The translations under genes were made by a program, and so were the position numbers. From Brumimicrobium salinarum (GTDB lineage: Bacteria > Bacteroidota > Bacteroidia > Flavobacteriales_D > Crocinitomicaceae): 64,000 nucleotides of DNA. Location of the stretch: contig NZ_PJNI01000007.1 of NCBI RefSeq assembly GCF_002844555.1, forward strand, positions 124,001 through 188,000, in the 5' to 3' direction. Numbering within the stretch: position 1 is the stretch's first letter; each line of letters starts with the position of its first letter. Shown in pieces: positions 25,547 through 35,926 of this stretch. The notes below the pieces were generated by a model. The model made no database searches. It saw only the letters and a list, made by a program, of their open reading frames with translations, and was not told the origin of the DNA.

Positions 25547-26278
25547 ATGGGTGCACTTTATCTAAAAGAGATTCGTAGTTTTTTGAGTTCGATTATCGGA
25601 TATATATTTATGTTGATATTTGTAATTACCTGTTGGTTGTTTTTATGGGTAATCAACGATAATTTTAATCTTTTAGATGGTGGAGTAGCAGATTTACTTC
25701 CTTTTTTTAACCTTGCTCCGTTAATATTATTGATTTTAATCCCGGCAATCACCATGCGTTCTTTTGCAGATGAAAGAAAGACAGGGACCATAGAATTGCT
25801 TTACACGCGTCCAATCTCTGATTTTTCAATTTTAATGGCAAAATACCTAGCGGGAGTAACTCTAGTGGTTATTGCGCTTTTGCCTACGTTAACCTTTTAT
25901 GTTTCTATGCATTATCTTGGTGATCCAGTAGGTGTAATGGATGATGGAGCAGCAATAACGTCATTTTTAGGATTGCTTTTATTGGGAGCATCTTTTGTAG
26001 CAATCGGTATATTTTCAAGTGCGATAACGAGTAACCAAATAGTTGCGTTTATTCTAGCCTTGTTTTTATGTTGGTTCTTCTTTAGCGGTTTATCAATGCT
26101 AGGTTCGTACGCAACATTTGCAGGTTTCGACAGCATTATTAGATACGCAAGTATAGATTATCATTACGCTTCAATAAAAAAAGGAGTGTTAATTTTAAGT
26201 GACCTTGTTTACTTTATTAGTGTAATTGTATTTTTCTTGTTTGCATCGCACAATATTTTAACCGCAATTCGCAAGTAA
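25547..26278 (+). CDS. gldF: Gliding motility ABC transporter permease GldF
   Basis: This 243-residue membrane protein has six predicted helices. It starts GALYLKEIRSFLSSIIGYIF and contains TMRSFADERKTGTIELLYTR, characteristic of ABC-2 type permeases of the GldF group. GldF and GldG form the membrane part of the GldAFG transporter linked to gliding in Flavobacteria. The ATPase GldA is not in this window. It is directly followed by gldG (two bases apart). Confidence 0.9.
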   Translation: MGALYLKEIRSFLSSIIGYIFMLIFVITCWLFLWVINDNFNLLDGGVADLLPFFNLAPLILLILIPAITMRSFADERKTGTIELLYTRPISDFSILMAKYLAGVTLVVIALLPTLTFYVSMHYLGDPVGVMDDGAAITSFLGLLLLGASFVAIGIFSSAITSNQIVAFILALFLCWFFFSGLSMLGSYATFAGFDSIIRYASIDYHYASIKKGVLILSDLVYFISVIVFFLFASHNILTAIRK

Positions 26279-26280
26279 TT

Positions 26281-28061
26281 ATGGCTGAAAAAAAACTAAA
26301 TAAATTATCTAATCGAGCATATTATGGAATTGTTACCCTGATTGCTCTTGCATTAATTATATTGGTGAATATCATTATTTCATTTTTAGATTTCCGTGTC
26401 GATTTCACCAAAGACCAACGATATTCTTTAACCAATTCAACAATCAATTATCTAGAAAGCGATTCTTTATTGGTTGATAAAATTCTATTTAAAATATATT
26501 TAGAAGGAGAGTTTCCTGCCGAAGTAAAACGTTTGCAAAAAGCGGTAAGAGATAAATTAGATGAATTTAAATATTACGCAGGAAACCGAATCGAATATGA
26601 GTTTATTAATCCAAATGAAGGTTCTCTAGAAGATCAAGAAGCATTAAAGGAGCAATTACTCAATAAAGGAAGAGGAATACGCCCTATTAATATTAATTAT
26701 AGGAGTCAGGGAACAGCAAATATCATTCAGGTTTTTCCCGGCGCAGTTGTAGAATACAGAGGGGAGACCGTTGACTATATTCGATTTCTTGAGGGTGGAA
26801 ATTATGCTTTAGACAGCCGATTAGAGCAATCAATTCAAAAAGAGGTTAACAATCTGGAATATAAATTTATGCGTGTTTTGCTTAAGGCTACTCGCAAAAA
26901 TAAGAAAAAACTAGCCTTTGTACACGGTCACGGAGAATTAGGAATACCTTATACACAAGGAGCGAGAAGAAACATTGAGGATGCTTATATCATTGAAGAT
27001 GTGAAAATTGACGGTTCGTTAGACGGGCTAGATAAATATGATGGGATTATAATTGCAGATCCAACAAAAAAATAAGTGATAAGGATAAATTCGCAATCGA
27101 TCAATATTTAATGAAAGGTGGGAATTTAATGGTTTTTAATACACCATTGAAAATTAACAATGATACAATTCGAAGAACTGGAAAAACACATAGTATTCGT
27201 AAAAGAACAGGAATTGGAGACTTAGTTTATGACTATGGAATAAAGGTGAATGAAGACTTAGTAATTGATGCCAATTACGATCGTTTTTCAATGCCTGGAG
27301 CTTCAAAACTTTTTGTTAATTGGTATTTTTATGTATTTGCTTCCGGAACAAATCACCCAATTTCAAGTATGTTAAACCCCGTGAAGTTGCCTTATGTGTC
27401 TAGCTTACAATTTGTCAAAACGAAAAACAAAACACGTCCATCTGTTATTCTAACCTCTTCAACCAATGCAAGGTCATTTGGAAATGCTCCATTATTGTCT
27501 ATTGCAATGGAGAGACAGTTTGGTGAGAACCCTGTCTTTCAGGAAAATCCAGAAAATGAAGCGAATAGAATAATGTTAGGAGGGATAGTAGAAGGGAGGT
27601 TTGAATCAGCATTTAAAAATCGAATTGTTTCGGCTTATGCAGACAATCCTGATGCAACTTTTATAGAAGAATCCATTAAACCCGGAAAGGTGATGGTAGT
27701 TGGAAACGGTACGTTTTTTAAGAACACATATTATGATTCAATTTTTGTAAGAGAAGAAAATCGATACCGATATATTCCTAGATATCCGCAGGGAAAAGAG
27801 ATTGACGAACTTTTTGGAGAACGACCAAGACCAATGGGGAATTTTGAGTTTTTCGAAAATTGTGTTGATTATATGCTGGGAGAATCAACTTTATTATCAA
27901 TTCGAAGTCGTACTATAGATTTGCATCCAACTGATAAGTTGAAGGTTGAAAAGCAAGGTTCATTCTATAAATTTATTAATGTTTTTATTCCTGTGTTATT
28001 CATTCTTTTGTTGGCCATAATTGTTTTTGTTGTGCGTCGATATAAGTATGTGAAAAAATAA
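26281..28061 (+). CDS. gldG: Gliding motility protein GldG, split by a one-base frameshift
   Basis: The first frame (26281-27075) has an N-terminal membrane helix and the extracytoplasmic ABC_transp_aux-like domain (DFTKDQRYSLTNSTINYL). It ends at IIADPTKK. The second frame (27111-28061) resumes with MKGGNLMVFNTPL and ends in a C-terminal membrane helix followed by RRYKYVKK. An extra A in the A7 run at 27066-27072 would join them as PTKKISDKDKFAIDQYLMKG, giving a normal GldG of about 590 residues. GldG is the partner of GldF. A sequencing artefact is likely. Confidence 0.88.
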
Positions 28062-28070
28062 AGAGCTATT

Positions 28071-29069
28071 ATGAAAAAAGTAATTGTCATTGCAGTGGGC
28101 GTAGCCTTAATTTTAGGCTTGGTCTATGTGGTTAAAAACCTACAAACAAAGTCTAAAGCTACAGATGTGAGTTTAATTGCTTTTGCAGTTGAGGATACCG
28201 CATCTGTTGATAAAATTGAGATTTATGATTCTTTTCATGACCAAGATATGGTGCTTACACGCAACGAATCTGGGAGATGGGAAGGTCCAAATGGAATGTG
28301 TGTTGAGCAATCAATCGTGGCAATGATGTTAGAAACAATGCACAAAGTAACTTTGAAGGGATATGTGCCTAAATCGGCGATGAAAAACATGAAAAAGTTA
28401 TTGATGTCTCAGCATAAAGAGGTGAAAATTTATCAAAATGGGAAGTGGATTAAAACATGGTTTGTAGGTCATTCGACACAAGATCACATGGGCACACACA
28501 TGTTATTGGAAACACCTGAAATCAAAAGTGATAATCCTGTAATCGTTGGGATGAAAGGATTTCATGGTATATTAGAACCTCGATTTTTTGTTGACAAAAG
28601 AAAATTTGTTTGCTCGGATTTATTTTCTTTTTCAAGGAAAGAAATTCAATCTGTAGAGGTAGTTAATCGCGTACAACCTAGCGATAGTTACAAAATTGAG
28701 ATTCTCGATTCAGATAATTATAAGGTAACTTCTCAAGGAAAACCAATTCCAAATGTTAAGAAAGATAATCTGTTGTTTTATTTGAATGGATTTGAAGACA
28801 TTCATTTTAATCAACCAAACTATACCTTGTCTAATGAGCAAATGGACAGTATTCGTGCGAATCAACCAGATTACGAATTAAACATCAAAGGAAAAGAGAA
28901 ATCTTATGAGTTGGATATGTATCGCCGCTTAGATCGTGAGTACAATCCTGAAGATACTTTAGCCTATGATATGAACTTTCTTTGGGGTGTAAAGCCAGAC
29001 GGGGACTTTGTACGCATGCAATATTACACCATCGGACCTTTAATTCAAGGGAAGACTGTTTTTGAATAA
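28071..29069 (+). CDS. Membrane-anchored protein downstream of gldG (DUF4340-like)
   Basis: This 332-residue protein has one N-terminal membrane helix (VIVIAVGVALILGLVYVV) and a large periplasmic part with KWIKTWFVGHSTQDHMGT and FFVDKRKFVCSDLFSF. This pattern resembles DUF4340-type proteins often found after gldG-like genes. It starts nine bases after gldG, so it probably belongs to the same envelope complex. The family assignment is from memory. Confidence 0.7.
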   Translation: MKKVIVIAVGVALILGLVYVVKNLQTKSKATDVSLIAFAVEDTASVDKIEIYDSFHDQDMVLTRNESGRWEGPNGMCVEQSIVAMMLETMHKVTLKGYVPKSAMKNMKKLLMSQHKEVKIYQNGKWIKTWFVGHSTQDHMGTHMLLETPEIKSDNPVIVGMKGFHGILEPRFFVDKRKFVCSDLFSFSRKEIQSVEVVNRVQPSDSYKIEILDSDNYKVTSQGKPIPNVKKDNLLFYLNGFEDIHFNQPNYTLSNEQMDSIRANQPDYELNIKGKEKSYELDMYRRLDREYNPEDTLAYDMNFLWGVKPDGDFVRMQYYTIGPLIQGKTVFE

Positions 29070-29129
29070 ATTAATCAATAAAATGAAGATAAAATATATG
29101 TAAAGGACTTTTAATTAAGTCTAAAAACC

Positions 29130-29137
29130 TATATTTG
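29130..29137 (+). promoter_or_regulatory. Candidate dnaN promoter (-7 box)
   Basis: TATATTTG matches the Bacteroidota -7 consensus TAnnTTTG and lies 27 bases before the dnaN ATG. A T-rich stretch near 29108-29112 is a weak -33 element. The spacer is otherwise gene-free. Confidence 0.5.
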
Positions 29138-29164
29138 CTTTTAAAAATTAATAAGACCTTTAAT

Positions 29165-30289
29165 ATGAATTTTGTAGTTTCTAGTTCAAGTTTATTAAAA
29201 CATTTGCAAACCATTAGTGGTGTTTTAACAACGAATAACACTTTGCCTATTTTAGATAACTTTTTATTTGAAATTAACGATACATCATTACGTGTTTCAG
29301 CATCTGACATTGAAACAACAATGAAAACTACTTTTGAGGTAGATTCAAATGCATCAGGTAAAATATGTATACCTGCAAAATTGTTACTAGACGTATTGAA
29401 GAACCTTTCAGATCAACCACTTACTTTCACTATCGATGACGATACTTATGGAATAGAGATCAGCTATACCAACGGAAAATCGAAAATGGTAGGCTACAAT
29501 GGAGATGATTTTCCAAAGGTTAAAGAAATTGAAGGAACGGATAACACGTTAATTAAAGGTGATGTGCTTGCGGATGCTATTAATAAAACAATTTTCGCTA
29601 CCGGAACGGATGATTTACGTCCTGTTATGAGTGGTGTCTTTTGTCAATTTACCTCCGATGATATGACTTTTGTGGCTACTGATGCACACAAACTAGTTCG
29701 ATACCGAAGAACAGATTCGAAAGCTTCTGGTAGTTCATCTTTTATCCTTCCGAAGAAAGCTCTAAACATGTTGAAGAATAACTTGAGTAGCTCAAGTGAT
29801 ATGGAAGTGAAGGTAGAGTATAATGATTCAAATGCGGTCTTCACATTTAAAGATATTGAATTAACGTGTCGTCTGATAGATGGTAAATATCCAAATTATG
29901 AGGCGGTAATTCCACAGGAAAACCCGAATGTATTAACGGTTGATAGAGAGTCTTTCTTACGATCAATTAAAAGGGTTTCTATTTTCGCAAATAAAACAAC
30001 CCATCAAGTACAATTAAAAATAACAGGATCAGAACTTGCTGTTTCTGCTGAAGACGTTGATTTTTCAAATGAAGCCAAAGAAAGATTAACATGTAGCTAT
30101 GACGGTGAAGATATGGAGATTGGATTTAATTCTCGTTTTATCATTGAAATGCTAAACAATATTACCACAGATGAGGTAAAATTGATGATGAGTCAGCCAA
30201 ATCGTGCTGGATTAATCGTACCCGCTACGAATGAAAATGAAGACGAAGACATTTTAATGTTAGTTATGCCTGTAATGGTAAATAATTAA
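29165..30289 (+). CDS. dnaN: DNA polymerase III beta subunit (sliding clamp)
   Basis: A 374-residue clamp protein. The start is placed at ATG 29165, giving MNFVVSSSSLLKHLQTISG, the family N-terminus. The longer frame from 29135 adds ten residues that lie in the promoter region. Three clamp domains are recognisable, with LRPVMSGVFCQF and ATDAHKLVRYRR in the middle and the C-terminal LMLVMPVMVNN, where clamps end with an MPMR-like motif. It tethers polymerase III to DNA. Its position after the gldFG group is known from other Flavobacteria. Confidence 0.96.
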   Translation: MNFVVSSSSLLKHLQTISGVLTTNNTLPILDNFLFEINDTSLRVSASDIETTMKTTFEVDSNASGKICIPAKLLLDVLKNLSDQPLTFTIDDDTYGIEISYTNGKSKMVGYNGDDFPKVKEIEGTDNTLIKGDVLADAINKTIFATGTDDLRPVMSGVFCQFTSDDMTFVATDAHKLVRYRRTDSKASGSSSFILPKKALNMLKNNLSSSSDMEVKVEYNDSNAVFTFKDIELTCRLIDGKYPNYEAVIPQENPNVLTVDRESFLRSIKRVSIFANKTTHQVQLKITGSELAVSAEDVDFSNEAKERLTCSYDGEDMEIGFNSRFIIEMLNNITTDEVKLMMSQPNRAGLIVPATNENEDEDILMLVMPVMVNN

Positions 30290-30536
30290 TTCCTCTTATT
30301 GATTTTGGGTTAATCTGTAGTTGAAGAAAATTACCTTTAATCGGTAGTGCAACAATCGTCGTATGGGACAATTATGTGCGTCTATATTTGTGTTTTTAGT
30401 AATGTAAAGCGCTGTAATCAATCCTTAAATGGGTGAAATCTTGGTCAGAAGAACGAGTATTTGTTGGATGTAAACATTTTTTTATCTTCTTTGGCGTTAA
30501 ATTGTTATTTTAGTTCTTTAATCAAATTATATAAAA

Positions 30537-31436
30537 ATGATGACGCGAATTGTTTTTTATCTATTCTTATCTACTCTTTTCATCGGGTGTGCTAATTATC
30601 AACCTGTAGAGACTGTTCAAGATAAAAAAGAAGCGTTTAATCAAAAGATTGAGGACACCTGTCGAAGTGAATACGCTAATCAAAACTATGAATCATTAGC
30701 TTATGGACAACTAACGGTTTATAAACCAACGGCATTTAAAAAGTTGGATTCAATTTACACAATTAAAAAAGAATATCTCGACAATAACGATTTACGAGGC
30801 TGGCAGAAATCTGGTATTGAGGAACAGATTCCAAGTTATCGCGCGGCAGCTCAGGAAGAAATCGACCAAGTTCAATATGAGATAGAACACCTTTTTAAAA
30901 CTAAGAAAGACGAATCTTCCTTTACCATTCATCATGCATTTTTCTTATTCGATTACGAGGAAAAATTAATAAATATTACTCCATTTTATAATTACAATTT
31001 ACCCAATTCCTACGAAGAAATTTATTATGATTATCAATTTGAATTTCATTTTATAACGGAAAGAGACCTGTACATTTCCACAGAAGAATCAAACTTTATA
31101 AACTTTTTGAAACAAAGAGAAATAGATTTGATTGGCGATGAAGCCTTGCAACCATTTATGGAACATGCTATGTCTCTCATGAAAACAGCTAAAAAAGTAG
31201 GATCTGTTGACTTCTCTAGAATTACACAACAACTTGCAATTGATCAATTTAAAAAAATAAACACTGCAGTGACCATTCATAAATTAAATGATTTATACGT
31301 CGTTGAAGATGATGGAAATGTTGTAGCCTATGAACTTACGATAGAATGGGAAAATGATTTGGGACAAGAAAAAAGTAGTAAATTTACTTTTTCTCCCTAT
31401 TTAGAACTTATCGACTTAGAAACAAGTTTAATGTAA
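30537..31436 (+). CDS. Lipoprotein, hypothetical
   Basis: This 299-residue protein has a signal peptide ending in lipobox FIGC (cysteine near residue 18). The mature part is helical and acidic, with no recognised domain. It is convergent with the ComEC-like gene and separated from it by four bases. The 247-bp gap upstream holds no gene; TATATTTG near 30391 is a possible -7 box. Confidence 0.7.
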   Translation: MMTRIVFYLFLSTLFIGCANYQPVETVQDKKEAFNQKIEDTCRSEYANQNYESLAYGQLTVYKPTAFKKLDSIYTIKKEYLDNNDLRGWQKSGIEEQIPSYRAAAQEEIDQVQYEIEHLFKTKKDESSFTIHHAFFLFDYEEKLINITPFYNYNLPNSYEEIYYDYQFEFHFITERDLYISTEESNFINFLKQREIDLIGDEALQPFMEHAMSLMKTAKKVGSVDFSRITQQLAIDQFKKINTAVTIHKLNDLYVVEDDGNVVAYELTIEWENDLGQEKSSKFTFSPYLELIDLETSLM

Positions 31437-31440
31437 GCAC

Positions 31441-33414
31441 TTATGGCTTTATGATGAGCGCCCTTTCTTTTGTGCTAAAATCTGCTAGTTCTTCATTCAT
31501 CCAAGGATTCCAATTACCAGCAATTATTTTATAATCTGAATATTGCTTAATTTTACTCATATTTTGGGCTAAAAAATATTTTTGGTCATGATACTCAATT
31601 TTTATTCCAGAAGAATTTCTTCGAATACGGATATCATCCCGAAGTGACAATTCTTTGTCGATGGGTATGGAAAGCCTTGAACCTACAACACCATTTCTTT
31701 GTTCATATCCATTAACGAGATACGCTAAGTCATCTTCTTTTATTTTATTATTCTCTTCCTGGACAATGAATAACTTTCTATTTTCTTTAATTAAGATTAC
31801 TTTTTTGTAGTGATTGAGGATAACTAGTTCTGATTTACTTTTATTATATTCACGTTGAAAGATTAACATTAAAGCAGCAACAAATAAAAATACGGTAGTG
31901 AGATTAAATTGCTTTAACTTCATCTTTTTCCAAAAGTAAAGGGCTGCCAAAATAAGAAGGTATAATACGAATACATGAAGTAGATTAGGAGTAAAACCTT
32001 TGCTAACTTCCCCTGGTAATTGATTAATACCTGCAATAAATCCACTAAGCGTATCAAAAATAAAGTTGTTGGCTAAAATTAAGCCGTCTGCAACAAATGG
32101 GATCAAATGGAAAACAAAAAATAAAATGACCCCAATAAATGCGACAAATGCGAGTACTAATAAGCCAATATTTGTTATAAAGAAGTAATTGGGGAATTGA
32201 TTAAAATAATATAAACTAATGGGAACGGTTCCAATTTGTGCGGCAATACCAATGGCAGAGCCTTCCCATAGCCAATTAATTAGGGTGTATTTCGTACCAA
32301 AAAGGTTTAGGATTGGATAATAAAAGGCTGAAATTCCAAGCACAGCCAAATAGGAAAGCTGAAACCCTATGTCATAAATAATTAACGGATTAAAGATGAT
32401 AAGAATAAATGCAGAGGCAAAAATAGCTTGCAAGCTAAAAAAACGTTTACCGATTAACTGACCAACACCTAAAATTGAAAACATTGTAACTGCTCTTGTT
32501 ACGGAGGCCGACATTCCTGTTAGAAAAGCAAAACACCACAAAGCTCCAATTGCAAAGTAGAGGTAGGTATTTCGATTTCTAAGGGGTTTAAATGAGCGGA
32601 AAATAAGCTTAATAAACCACAATAGTATACCGACATGCATTCCTGATACAGCAAGTACATGCATAGCTCCTGCGTTAGCAAATAATTCTCGTTTCTCGTT
32701 GCTGAGATCAGACTTGTCTCCTAAACTTAGTGCAATGACTAACCCCTGATGTTCTGGTTTTATGTTGTCTTTAATCAGTTGTTTTAAATAATTCCTTGAG
32801 CGGGTCCACCAACTAGAGAAGGTTTGTTTTACACCTAATATTGAAATATTGTCTGATGATAAAAACACCATTTTTTGAATTCCTTTTGTATTCCAATATT
32901 TTTCTGCATCAAACTCTCCTGGATTATGTTTGTTTTTAATGTCTATAATTTGAGGATGAACCATAATAATTTGGCCCTCAGAAAAAGTAGTATCAAGAGT
33001 ACGGATATAACAAAGTAGTTTCCCTTGCACTTTGATTTCCCTATACGGACTAATTATTTTGTTGACTTCTAAAATTGCTTTGTCGTATTTGCCTTTACCT
33101 TTTTGATATTCAATTATTTCACCTTGAAGTTGATCGTTTTCTAGGAAATGATTTGAAAAATTGAATGCATAGGATGTTGGTAGCTGAAATTGATATCCTA
33201 AGGCACCACTAAATAAAAACACAATTAACCAGGCCCTTGTTAACCACTTTTTAAAATACAAAACTTGACGTCCGTAGTAATTTAGTATAATCAAGCATAT
33301 TAAACTAGTGATCCAAAAGGTAAATATAATAACCCAATGCAGAGATAACATATTTGCCAAGACAATTCCTATGACAAACGATATTAGTGTTAAAAGGATG
33401 GCACTTTTTTGCAC
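31441..33414 (-). CDS. ComEC/Rec2-family DNA-uptake channel protein
   Basis: This 657-residue protein has about eleven membrane helices. The competence domain is marked by AGAMHVLAVSGMHVGILLWF (about residues 251-270) and ALWCFAFLTGMSASVTRAVT. An N-terminal DUF4131-like region precedes it. The C-terminal 150 residues lack the metallo-beta-lactamase HxHxDH motif found in longer ComEC proteins, as I would expect for many Bacteroidota members. It would pass single-stranded DNA across the inner membrane during transformation, which would fit acquisition of the mobile cassettes in this genome, but activity is unproven. Confidence 0.9.
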   Translation of the reverse strand: MQKSAILLTLISFVIGIVLANMLSLHWVIIFTFWITSLICLIILNYYGRQVLYFKKWLTRAWLIVFLFSGALGYQFQLPTSYAFNFSNHFLENDQLQGEIIEYQKGKGKYDKAILEVNKIISPYREIKVQGKLLCYIRTLDTTFSEGQIIMVHPQIIDIKNKHNPGEFDAEKYWNTKGIQKMVFLSSDNISILGVKQTFSSWWTRSRNYLKQLIKDNIKPEHQGLVIALSLGDKSDLSNEKRELFANAGAMHVLAVSGMHVGILLWFIKLIFRSFKPLRNRNTYLYFAIGALWCFAFLTGMSASVTRAVTMFSILGVGQLIGKRFFSLQAIFASAFILIIFNPLIIYDIGFQLSYLAVLGISAFYYPILNLFGTKYTLINWLWEGSAIGIAAQIGTVPISLYYFNQFPNYFFITNIGLLVLAFVAFIGVILFFVFHLIPFVADGLILANNFIFDTLSGFIAGINQLPGEVSKGFTPNLLHVFVLYLLILAALYFWKKMKLKQFNLTTVFLFVAALMLIFQREYNKSKSELVILNHYKKVILIKENRKLFIVQEENNKIKEDDLAYLVNGYEQRNGVVGSRLSIPIDKELSLRDDIRIRRNSSGIKIEYHDQKYFLAQNMSKIKQYSDYKIIAGNWNPWMNEELADFSTKERALIIKP

Positions 33415-33567
33415 GGCTCAATAAATAATAGTTTGATAGATATAAAGTTATAAGAAAATAGTAATTATTTGAATTTTTAGAATAATTAAATCTATCCAAC
33501 ATCTTTTTTTGATTCAAAAAAATGAATAATTGTAGAAACTTATAATGAAATTTAATACCTATCCGAT

Positions 33568-33650
33568 ACTTTACCAATAAATATATCTAAGTCGTCGATC
33601 ATGTTAATAAGAGTATTCTATGTTGTAGTTTATTAAACTACTGGTAAAGT
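33568..33650 (+). repeat. Short element with ACTTTACCA/TGGTAAAGT termini (family 2), short copy
   Basis: This 83-bp copy begins ACTTTACCAATAAATATATC and ends ACTACTGGTAAAGT. The core matches the 34140 copy, but a middle block of about 50 bases is missing. It sits in the 390-bp gap upstream of the comEC gene, where I see no gene before 33807. Confidence 0.65.
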
Positions 33651-33806
33651 TCTTGATAAGTATTTAAAATTAATGATTTTTAACGCGCTTGAATCTCAGT
33701 GGGGATAGGGGGTTGACTAATTTTATAAAAAATAATTAAAAAAAAGTGTGGAATTTTGTAACCTTATTTCCCTATATAATAACAACAAAATAAAAAACTA
33801 TAAACT

Positions 33807-33980
33807 ATGAATAAGTCAATTAAAAAAATTACTGCTTTTATCGGAATCTCATTTATCTTGGTAAGCTGTGGAGGCCATGCTACATGCGATGCGTACGGAT
33901 ACATCAAATACAATAAAGAAAAACAAGAAATTCAAAAAGAAATAAACGCTGTTTCTCACGAAGAACAAGAAACAGTTTAA
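33807..33980 (+). CDS. Small lipoprotein (57 residues)
   Basis: The ORF reads MNKSIKKITAFIGISFILVS, followed by the lipobox cysteine CGG at residue 21, and ends with a charged helical tail rich in Glu, Lys and Gln. It has a proper signal sequence and is followed by a strong terminator at 34055, so it forms a complete short transcription unit. It resembles small lipoproteins scattered through Flavobacteriales genomes. Function unknown. Confidence 0.7.
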   Translation: MNKSIKKITAFIGISFILVSCGGHATCDAYGYIKYNKEKQEIQKEINAVSHEEQETV

Positions 33981-34054
33981 AGATTAGTGTGACTTTCTAT
34001 GAGCGTAGTAGTCACCTATTTTGTGGTCGAAAAGACCTACACAAACAACAACAG

Positions 34055-34085
34055 AAAAACCTCGTTAGACATAACGAGGTTTTTT
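34055..34085 (+). terminator. Rho-independent terminator after the small lipoprotein gene
   Basis: AAAACCTCGTTA (34056-34067) and TAACGAGGTTTT (34072-34083) form a 12-bp perfect stem with a four-base loop and a T run. Two weaker hairpins (GTGACT..AGTCAC near 33990-34012 and GGTC..GACC near 34025-34037) lie between the stop codon and the terminator. Confidence 0.88.
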
Positions 34086-34139
34086 AATTGAATCAATCTT
34101 AAAAGTTGGAGATTGTTAAATAGTAAATGCGTATCGAAT

Positions 34140-34274
34140 ACTTTACCAGTAAATATATCTAAGCCGTCAATCATGTGAATAGACGGTTAACTGACAAGAT
34201 CCTTCGCAAATTTAACTTTCCAACCAGTTAAAAAGTGTACTTTTTATTGTAGTTTATTAAACTACTGGTAAAGT
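34140..34274 (+). repeat. Short element with ACTTTACCAGTA termini (family 2), full copy
   Basis: ACTTTACCAGTA at the left end and TACTGGTAAAGT at the right end are perfect 12-base inverted repeats. The 135-bp interior contains GATCCTTCGCAAATTT, shared with 23825-23942. No coding potential. Confidence 0.7.
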
Positions 34275-34340
34275 TCCCGAAAAGCATTAAATAATATTTA
34301 CTGACGCCCGGTTATAATATCACTAGCAATTTAACATGTT

Positions 34341-34574
34341 AACCCGAATTATTCACCAATCTTAAAGTTTAAGAATATTAACATCTGTAAGTCAGTATTT
34401 TAACTGTATTTCCTGTAAAATTTGAGAAACCCATTTTTGGGTATTTGTGTATTTGTAAGATTTTGATTTAATTTTGATCTATTCGTCGTTACAAGCCCCG
34501 CGAAATATACATATATTACTTTAGGTCTTGTGCCTAGAATAGATTTAAAATTAAATGCATGAATAATCCGGGTT
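34341..34574 (-). repeat. Short element with AACCCG terminal inverted repeats (family 1), best copy
   Basis: AACCCGAATTATTCA (34341-34355) and TGAATAATCCGGGTT (34560-34574) form 14-of-15 inverted termini. The 234-bp body is the reverse complement of most of 11874-12127. After it, 34575-34840 holds no gene I can support. Confidence 0.7.
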
Positions 34575-34840
34575 AAAAGAGTCGCGCATATACATTGAAA
34601 CGAAAAATTACAGTTTGTGGATTTTTTAAAATTAGAAAAGCTTAACGCTATGCAGCTGGATAACGATTTTAAAGATGGAAATACTAATTAAAACCGCCGA
34701 AGAGATGTCATGTTTAGAAAAAATTGAATAGAAAGGTTCCGCAAATCCAATTCTGCTGAGGTAACTTTTCAGACCATTCTTTATATACCAATGAATCGTA
34801 TGTAAAAAAACCTAGTTGTTTTACCCTTCCCAGGGCAATA

Positions 34841-34876
34841 AAAAAGCAAGATAAGTAAATCGTTATCTTGCTTTTT
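34841..34876 (-). terminator. Terminator of accA
   Basis: AAAAAGCAAGATA (34841-34853) and TATCTTGCTTTTT (34864-34876) make a 13-bp perfect stem with a ten-base loop, 46 bases downstream of the accA stop on the minus strand. Confidence 0.85.
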
Positions 34877-34922
34877 GTAAATGTTTTCTTGTTTAAAGAA
34901 ACAATATTTATTTGAACATCTT

Positions 34923-35876
34923 TTATTTAAAAACGCCCATATTCGTAAATTTGTTCATTCTTTTTTCACATCTTTCTTCCGCATCAAGTTTTGAGAGTAA
35001 AGTGATTTGTCTTTTTACTTCTCTTTTTACAATTGAGAACATTTCTTCAGGGTTTCTGTGGGCACCATTCAATGGTTCTTTGATGATTCCATCCACAAGC
35101 TTTAGCTTTTTCATATCATCTGAAGTAAGTTTTAGAGCTTCAGCAGCTTTTTCTTTATATTCCCATGATCTCCATAGAATAGAAGAACAAGACTCTGGGG
35201 AAATTACAGAATACCATGTGTTTTCTAACATGATTACTTTATCTCCGACACCAATTCCTAATGCTCCTCCAGATGCTCCTTCGCCGATAATGATGCATAT
35301 AATAGGAACCTTTATGTTCATCATTTCATAAATGTTTCGAGCAATAGCTTCACCTTGTCCGCGTTCTTCTGCTTCTAAACCAGGAAAAGCTCCAGGAGTA
35401 TCAATTAATGTTACAATGGGAATATCAAATTTCTCAGCTAACTTCATTAACCTTAAAGCTTTTCTATACCCTTCTGGATTAGCCATACCGAAATTTCGGT
35501 ATTGACGCATTTTAGTGTTTTCTCCTTTTTGTTGACCAATAAACATAACAGTTTTACCATCAATGGAACCTAATCCACCCACCATGGCTTTATCGTCTCT
35601 CACGTTTCTATCGCCATGTAATTCCTGAAAATCACCATTTGTAATTCCTTGAATGTATGCTAATGTGTAAGGGCGTTCAGGATGTCTTGACAATTGTACA
35701 CGCTGCCAAGGAGTTAAATTAGAAAATATCTCTTTTGTTTTACTTTCTAACTTTTCCTCAAGCGCCTTTATTTTATCAGTCATATCTAATTCTGCATCCT
35801 GACCGATCTCTTGCGCTTTGGCAATTTGATCCTCTAAAGCTTTTAACGGTTCTTCGAAATCTAAGTATGTTGACAT
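34923..35876 (-). CDS. accA: Acetyl-CoA carboxylase carboxyltransferase subunit alpha
   Basis: This 317-residue protein begins with the coiled N-terminal region typical of AccA ([17 protein letters not shown]). It contains [35 protein letters not shown], and the oxyanion region [14 protein letters not shown]. With AccD it transfers the carboxyl group from biotin to acetyl-CoA, the first step of fatty acid synthesis. It is divergent from ispE across a 63-bp gap. Confidence 0.96.
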   Translation of the reverse strand: MSTYLDFEEPLKALEDQIAKAQEIGQDAELDMTDKIKALEEKLESKTKEIFSNLTPWQRVQLSRHPERPYTLAYIQGITNGDFQELHGDRNVRDDKAMVGGLGSIDGKTVMFIGQQKGENTKMRQYRNFGMANPEGYRKALRLMKLAEKFDIPIVTLIDTPGAFPGLEAEERGQGEAIARNIYEMMNIKVPIICIIIGEGASGGALGIGVGDKVIMLENTWYSVISPESCSSILWRSWEYKEKAAEALKLTSDDMKKLKLVDGIIKEPLNGAHRNPEEMFSIVKREVKRQITLLSKLDAEERCEKRMNKFTNMGVFK

Positions 35877-35926
35877 TTTATTTTCTATTTGAGGGGCGAA
35901 AGTTACAAAAAATTGTTTGCTATTTC

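Noticed and set aside
33305-33577. 90-residue minus-strand frame at the comEC 5' end
   Set aside because: It overlaps the real comEC start in another frame and has no motif.
34575-34840. Possible degraded gene before accA
   Set aside because: Several short frames with stops in each; no recognisable similarity.
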